From contig JAPEVC010000435.1 of the NCBI GenBank assembly GCA_027946555.1, forward strand, positions 1-13,068: DNA of 13,068 bases, read 5' to 3'. The DNA comes from Gnomoniopsis sp. IMI 355080 (Eukaryota > Ascomycota > Sordariomycetes > Diaporthales > Gnomoniaceae). The stretch's first letter is position 1. Every line of letters starts with the position of its first letter. Shown here piece after piece: positions 9,352 to 13,068 of this stretch. The notes under the pieces were generated by a model. It worked only from the letters and a program-made list of their open reading frames with translations. It searched no databases and was not told the origin of the DNA. Both the position numbers and the translations under genes were made by a program.

Positions 9352-9840
9352 ATGGCTGAAGGTCACAAGTGTCTCGATAGTGAGAACGTCAATTCACGAC
9401 TGTGCAAGCTCTAGGCTCCGTCGACCTGACCTGGAGCAATTTACACATCACACAGGGTGAGACTTGCACCAAGTTACAGCCTTGAGCTTCCACCGCGGTA
9501 TCTATATTTTCTGCAGCAAGGCATGTGTATCCAAGGTAACGCACTCATGAACATGGCTATGTCACGACCCATTAGGTTTCCCAAATCAGACGCCAGTCAA
9601 GAAAGGACAGCATCATGACGTATTTATTGCCTGTGGGCCGACTTTTTTTTGTAACAGTCGCTTGTAAGAAGACCGCTTGTGGGATAATTGCCCATTTGAC
9701 GATCTTGTGAGGGCATCATGTCTCAAGAGCTGAATACCACTCAGCACTGACTGCGTGTTCGGTCTTATGTCGGTTCATTGCGTCTCTAAAGCTTCACCAT
9801 GCCGAGTGCAGTCAAATTTGCGTTCCTGTCCCTGACTGGA
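9352..9840. other. Intergenic stretch before the 187-aa minus-strand gene
   Basis: No gene is seen. This interval should contain the 3' UTR of the minus-strand gene that ends at 9841. A 7-bp inverted repeat (GTTCCTG 9822-9828, CAGGAAC 9842-9848, 13-base loop) spans that gene's stop codon and could form a small hairpin in its mRNA, though such repeats are common by chance. Confidence 0.5.
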
Positions 9841-10404
9841 TCAGGAACATGGTCCTAGGACGCTCAGCTCCAGATCCTTTGGGGGTTCGGCTTCGATCCA
9901 TTCCTCAACCACGAAAACTCTCCGAGCGCCTGGGCTTTGATGTTCGGATAGCGACGTGACTTCCAACTCCAGGCAGGCATGAGCGTTGAAGGACCAAATG
10001 ACCTGTGAAGTAGAGTCCGATGGAAGGTCCTGAGCAGATCGGTCCCCTTTCATCGCCCACACACAGGCCTCGTCCAGGGCAGGGGCATACTCCTTGGCGA
10101 AGCACAGCAGAACATGCTCGTTGGCGGCGGGAACATTGGAGTAGACGCCCTCGACATGGAATCCACCAGCCTCGTGTGGGTCGGTCCGGTAGACAATGAA
10201 AACCTTTCCATCTAGAGTGGACAAGGGGGCTTCGGGGGAGTTGAAGAGGCCGCGGACCATGCCTGCGTATTCGATGAGGAGGGCTGGATATCGGACCTTC
10301 GCGGCCTTCCAGCGCTTCTTCCATTCTGGGTCGATATATTCCTGCTTCAACTCGATCCCCCTGCCCTGGGAGGTGGGGCCCTGACCGGTGGTGGTCGTGG
10401 ACAT
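9841..10404 (-). CDS. Conserved-looking small fungal protein of unknown function (187 aa)
   Basis: A single uninterrupted frame runs from ATG (10404-10402) to TGA (9843-9841), with fungal-like codon choice throughout. I do not recognise a named domain. The N-terminus (residues 1-16) is Thr/Gly/Ser/Gln-rich and probably disordered. Residues about 22-36 are charged and helical (EYIDPEWKKRWKAAK). Residues about 66-107 (KVFIVYRTD, GFHVEGVYSNVPAANEHVLLCFAKEY) read like an alpha/beta fold in which a beta strand is followed by 'GVYSN...AN' and a helix, a pattern I associate with many small uncharacterised fungal proteins. A C-terminal strand, RRVFVVEEWIE, follows. There is no signal peptide or membrane segment, so a cytosolic or nuclear location is inferred. 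It is divergently transcribed from OXR1. The eight codons before the ATG also stay open (VINKDWAI) down from a CTGCAG acceptor-like site, so an upstream exon or 5' UTR intron is possible. Confidence 0.8.
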   Translation of the reverse strand: MSTTTTGQGPTSQGRGIELKQEYIDPEWKKRWKAAKVRYPALLIEYAGMVRGLFNSPEAPLSTLDGKVFIVYRTDPHEAGGFHVEGVYSNVPAANEHVLLCFAKEYAPALDEACVWAMKGDRSAQDLPSDSTSQVIWSFNAHACLELEVTSLSEHQSPGARRVFVVEEWIEAEPPKDLELSVLGPCS

Positions 10405-11000
10405 GATGGCCCAGTCCTTGTTGATGACACTGCAGTCAAGAAAACTGTGGTTACATAGACAAAAAGACTCTTGTCTGTTTTCGAGCGGCCCGCTCCGCTC
10501 CTGAAGAACGTTGAACGTACTATGGATGTAGAATGGTACGTCAGCAATAGGCCTAGGCTTGCAGATCGGGCCAGGGATCAGCCCTGTGAGACCCCCTTGC
10601 CGCCCCCGGATTACTGGTCTGACTCCCTAGAAAGCCAAGATTAGTTTCCCGTCCCGCTCTGAATCCGAATTGTTTCGTCCTCCAACACAAACACGCCGTA
10701 AGCACGAGATATCTCCCCCCTTCTTCCCTTTTGCCTCTTCTCGTCTACCCAGACTCTTATGTCTGCTCTCGGGTGCTGTTAGAGCCAGGGTCTTTCTCCT
10801 CCTTGCTTCCTACCGTGCCCGTCGACGTGACCTGACATTAGACAACGAGACAATCATCGCCGCTCGAGCCACGTACAAGTCATCTTGGTTGCCCTCGCCT
10901 CTTTCCGATCAACTCCACGCTACCTTGGCCGCTACGGGCCCTACTGAACAAAGATAACGCATTGTTCACCTGGATCTAGTCGTCAGAAGCCACAGTCAGC
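10405..11000. promoter_or_regulatory. Shared divergent promoter between the 187-aa gene and OXR1
   Basis: These 596 bases separate two start codons pointing apart, so promoters of both genes must lie here. On the OXR1 side there is a pyrimidine-rich stretch at about 10710-10745 (CCCCCCTTCTTCCC-like), typical near fungal transcription starts. The OXR1 leader is then up to about 300 bases long. At 10483-10500 the sequence GAGCGG-N6-CCGCTC carries CGG-N6-CCG, the spacing bound by some Zn2Cys6 factors of the Ppr1/UaY type, but the outer bases differ from the usual TCGG/CCGA. An open frame at 10670-10957 starts with TTG and is not regarded as a gene. Confidence 0.5.
10430..10520 (-). other. Candidate 5' UTR intron of the 187-aa gene
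   Basis: On the minus strand a good donor, GTACGT (10520-10515), is followed 91 bases later by TTGACTGCAG ending at 10430, 25 bases before the ATG. TGTAACC, about 20 bases from the acceptor, could act as branch site. The frame upstream of the donor hits a stop without an ATG, so the intron would be in the untranslated leader. The element would contain ATG-TAA (10456-10451), a start-stop pair that would be harmful only if the intron were kept. Support is by motif only. Confidence 0.3.
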
Positions 11001-12332
11001 ATGGCTTTCCAAGATCACGACCGGCGGACTCGGCAGAGCCACCTAGACGACTACTCTCCCTCGACATCAGGTGCCGCGACACCCATCACCTCCGGCGCTG
11101 CTCCCTCATCCTATCTTCACTCATCCGTGTCCGGCCTCGTCAGTGGTTTTGGAGGTCTCGTGCGCCGCTTCAGTGACATGACCTCGGCCCAGCATGCCCA
11201 GCAGAAAGAAGGCGCGACCTCGTACGGGAGCCATCTGGGCTGGCCAAATTACATGGACAATAACGGCATCAATGGCGTCTACACACCTCCCATACATCGA
11301 TCCGCTTCGCCAATGGGACCACCACCTCTCGAACCGCTCCAGCTGAAAGGCTTTCGAGATGACACCAGGGAGTCTTCAAGATTGCTCACACCCGCAGTTG
11401 CTGAGGAGATCCGCATCATGATTCCAGAGCGCCAACGCATCGATGATGAGTGGAACTTGGTCTATAGTCTAGACCAGGACGGTGCGAGTTTGGGCACGCT
11501 CTACGAAGCGTGCAGCGACTACGTAGGAGAGCGAGCAAGCTTCGTGTTGGTTGTGAGAGATAATGACGGAGGCGTGAGTAACCACCATCTGTCACGATAT
11601 CGTGGCAAGATCCAACCCGCCCTTTTTTTTTCAGAAAGGAAGACTAATGAAACTCCCGTTTCCCAGCTATTTGGTGCTTACCTGTCCGAGGCACCTCACC
11701 CGCGGGCTCACTACTTCGGCAACGGCGAGTGCTTTCTGTGGCGGGCCTCGATCATAACCTCCCTTGCTGCCGCCCTTCCTCCACCACCCTCCGAAGACAC
11801 CACACACCTCGCCCGCATAACGACTATATCCAGCCCAACACACTCCGCATTCCCGCGCCCTCAATGCCCTCCGCCTCCACCAGCCCCCAAACCAGAAGAA
11901 GATTTGCTAATCGACTTCTCCGACATCCCCGACCCGCCTCCGGCGGACGATTTTTCTGACATACCGGATCCTCCTGAGGCCCCCGGATTTTCATTTTCAA
12001 CCTCAAACTCCACCCTGTCTCCTTCACAATTCAATCCCGTGCCCCCTGCACCCCCGAGGACAGCGAGTCCTGCAATATCAATAGGCCCATCGATCCGCTT
12101 CAAAGCCTTTCCATATAGTGGAGAGAATGACTTTTATATGTATTGCGAGCCACATTGCTTGTCCGTCGGCGGTGGTGACGGTCACTACGGTCTGTGGCTG
12201 AATGACTCACTCGAGAAAGGCGTCAGCTCGCGTTGCCTGACTTTCGGAAATGAACCGTTGAGTGATGAGGGCGAGAAGTTTGGCATCTTGGGGGTGGAGA
12301 TGTGGAAGATCGGTCGCAGCGGCCCGCGGTGA
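11001..12332 (+). CDS. OXR1: OXR1-type TLDc-domain protein (oxidation resistance protein 1), two exons, 412 aa
   Basis: Exons 11001-11573 and 11667-12332 encode 412 residues. Residues 1-127 are a Ser/Thr/Pro-rich N-terminus with short conserved patches (STSGAATPITSG, LVSGFGGLVRRFS, GVYTPP.HRSASP, LKGF). The TLDc domain starts at LLTPAVAEEIRIMIPERQ (128-145). It continues through WNLVYSLDQDGASLGTLY, FVLVVRDNDGG|LFGAYLSEAPHP and YFGNGECFLWRAS. After a proline-rich acidic insertion (about 220-333) it finishes with IRFKAFPYSGENDFYMYC, LSVGGGDGHYGLWLNDSLEKG, CLTFGNEPLSD and GVEMWKIG. TLDc proteins protect cells from oxidative stress, and yeast Oxr1 is known to bind and disassemble the V-ATPase; a similar role here is inferred. 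No signal peptide. ATG 11001 has C at -3 and starts at the expected N-terminus. A neighbouring microprotein gene converges 91 bp beyond the stop. Confidence 0.95.
   Translation: MAFQDHDRRTRQSHLDDYSPSTSGAATPITSGAAPSSYLHSSVSGLVSGFGGLVRRFSDMTSAQHAQQKEGATSYGSHLGWPNYMDNNGINGVYTPPIHRSASPMGPPPLEPLQLKGFRDDTRESSRLLTPAVAEEIRIMIPERQRIDDEWNLVYSLDQDGASLGTLYEACSDYVGERASFVLVVRDNDGGVSNHHLSRYRGKIQPALFFSERKTNETPVSQLFGAYLSEAPHPRAHYFGNGECFLWRASIITSLAAALPPPPSEDTTHLARITTISSPTHSAFPRPQCPPPPPAPKPEEDLLIDFSDIPDPPPADDFSDIPDPPEAPGFSFSTSNSTLSPSQFNPVPPAPPRTASPAISIGPSIRFKAFPYSGENDFYMYCEPHCLSVGGGDGHYGLWLNDSLEKGVSSRCLTFGNEPLSDEGEKFGILGVEMWKIGRSGPR
11574..11666 (+). other. OXR1 intron (93 bp, phase 0, no in-frame stop)
   Basis: The donor GTGAGT is at 11574, a branch-like ACTAAT at 11644-11649, a short T-rich run lies at 11623-11631, and the acceptor CCCAG ends at 11666. 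Splicing joins RDNDGG to LFGAYLSE, restoring the contiguous TLDc core. The intron is exactly 31 codons long and open, so an unspliced transcript would still encode a 443-residue protein. Confidence 0.9.
11913..11975 (+). repeat. Two copies of DFSDIPDPP inside the OXR1 insertion
   Basis: Residues 274-282 (11913-11939) and 286-294 (11949-11975) are identical at protein level, with a 12-residue period. Seven of the nine codons differ between copies, all at silent third positions. This supports the region being translated and constrained. The motif follows EEDLLI and is acidic and proline-rich. Confidence 0.9.
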
Positions 12333-12423
12333 GAGACAGCTCGTTCGGAAAGACAGAAAACCAAACCAATCCCCACCAGCCAGGTATCTTAAGCTCTGAC
12401 TTGGAAGGCCATTTCGAGCAACC

Positions 12424-12564
12424 TCACCGAGCCGACCAAGGAGTTTTGCGGGGCCGATTCTTCCACAGCTCCTCCTTGATTTTCCGCAGGGGCGTTCCCA
12501 GCATCGGAGTCAACAGGATGAGGTTGAAGATGGCAAACGAGGAGAAGATCACTTCTAGGAGCAT
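12424..12564 (-). CDS. Probable single-pass membrane microprotein (46 aa)
   Basis: On the minus strand, ATG 12564-12562 opens a 46-codon frame closed by TGA at 12426-12424. The start codon has AAC before it (A at -3). Codon choice is strongly coding-like (ATC TTC TCC TCG, AAG GAG GAG CTG TGG AAG). Residues 2-22 form one hydrophobic helix (LLEVIFSSFAIFNLILLTPML). It is followed by a basic, amphipathic tail with RKIKEELWKNRPRK (27-40) and ending TPWSAR. By the positive-inside tendency the tail would face the cytosol or matrix; the shape is typical of small ER or mitochondrial membrane proteins. The frame stays open upstream of the ATG, but that part is less coding-like, and a CGACAG acceptor-like site (with CTGAC about 40 bases before it) lies four bases before the ATG, so the first exon may be non-coding or extend the protein. 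I do not recognise the family. It converges on OXR1. Confidence 0.6.
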   Translation of the reverse strand: MLLEVIFSSFAIFNLILLTPMLGTPLRKIKEELWKNRPRKTPWSAR

Positions 12565-13068
12565 GTTGCTGTCGAGTAGGGGGCTTGGTTCAAGGCGGCG
12601 TGCGTCAGAAGCGTGTCGAGTGTCGTGTGCCAGGGTTCTGGCGAAGGAGCATGTAGAACAAGTGCTGCGGAACAGCACAGCAACAACACATTTAGCCTTT
12701 GCTTTTGTCGTTTTGATCGACAAGTAGGAAAACAGAGATACCCATGCGTTTGGTTGGACTATGATTGTAGGATAGTATCAAGTCGACGATGTTCTCAAGA
12801 GGAGATTCGAAATTTAGTGGCAATATATCGACAGTCCACCACTTATTACTTATAGCATGACTTTCGATCGATCTGCCGAAGCTGAAAGAATTGTCAATGT
12901 GTCCGGCTGTTGAAAGTGCCAATGCTCGATTGACCTGCGATTGAGTTTGGCTACTGCAAACCATATGCCAGTAGGGGGTCAGGATTTTAAGATGCTATGC
13001 CAATGCCAGCCAGCGTAAACTGAGGGGATGGATGGTGGTAGTAGTACTGTAGCAGGAGTGCATAATTG
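12565..13068. other. Upstream region of the microprotein gene
   Basis: Read on the minus strand this is the presumed promoter and leader of the 46-residue protein. A TATAAG (near 12850) lies about 290 bases before its ATG. An ATG-initiated frame at 12964-12692 (minus, 90 codons) has low third-position GC and no recognised similarity; I do not call it a gene. The last 40 bases of the window are rich in GGAT and GTAGTA steps. Confidence 0.4.

Noticed and set aside
10670..10957. 95-codon plus-strand frame upstream of OXR1.
   Set aside because: It starts with TTG and reads the pyrimidine-rich promoter/leader as Pro, Ser, Phe and Arg. It is best explained as 5' UTR.
12692..12964. 90-codon ATG-initiated minus-strand frame upstream of the microprotein.
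   Set aside because: Low third-position GC, no family resemblance, and it lies where the microprotein promoter and leader are expected. Not excluded, but not supported.

Overview
The window looks like nuclear DNA of a filamentous ascomycete (Pezizomycotina, probably a Sordariomycete-like lineage). The evidence is short 64-93 bp introns with GTAAGT/GTGAGT donors and CTGAC-, CTGAT- or CTAAT-like branch sites, A at -3 of start codons, pyrimidine-rich promoters, a recognisable fungal TLDc (OXR1) protein, a fungal secreted protein family, and a CCTAGGTACCTAGG-type palindrome of a sort I associate with intergenic DNA of these fungi. The species cannot be named from what I see. There is no bacterial operon structure, CRISPR array, tRNA or rRNA, and I see no transposase.

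Layout. Positions 1 to about 3900 hold no convincing gene, only short tandem repeats and a 12-C run. About 3900-4335 is a pyrimidine-rich promoter for a three-exon gene at 4336-5591 (+). This encodes a 366-residue secreted protein with an Asn-rich N-terminus, a conserved four-cysteine core and a C-terminal Gly/Asn/Ala/Gln repeat region. From 5592 to about 8500 there is again no convincing gene, but there is a 28-bp near-palindrome at 6985-7012. At 8506-9351 there is a coding-like stretch whose strand I cannot settle: the plus frame has six stops, and the in-register minus frame is open for about 160 codons. It may be a gene relic or chance.

The right part is compact. A 187-residue protein of unknown function (9841-10404, -) diverges from OXR1 (11001-12332, +, two exons, TLDc domain) across a shared promoter of about 600 bp. 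OXR1 converges tail to tail, with 91 bp between stop codons, on a probable 46-residue single-pass membrane microprotein (12424-12564, -).

I see no multi-gene system. The best leads are the unannotated-type microprotein beside OXR1, the proline-rich insertion in the TLDc domain with a synonymously diverged DFSDIPDPP duplication, the stop-free 93-bp OXR1 intron, and the length-variable alanine/GNAGQ repeats of the secreted protein. All functions are inferred by reading; no search was run.
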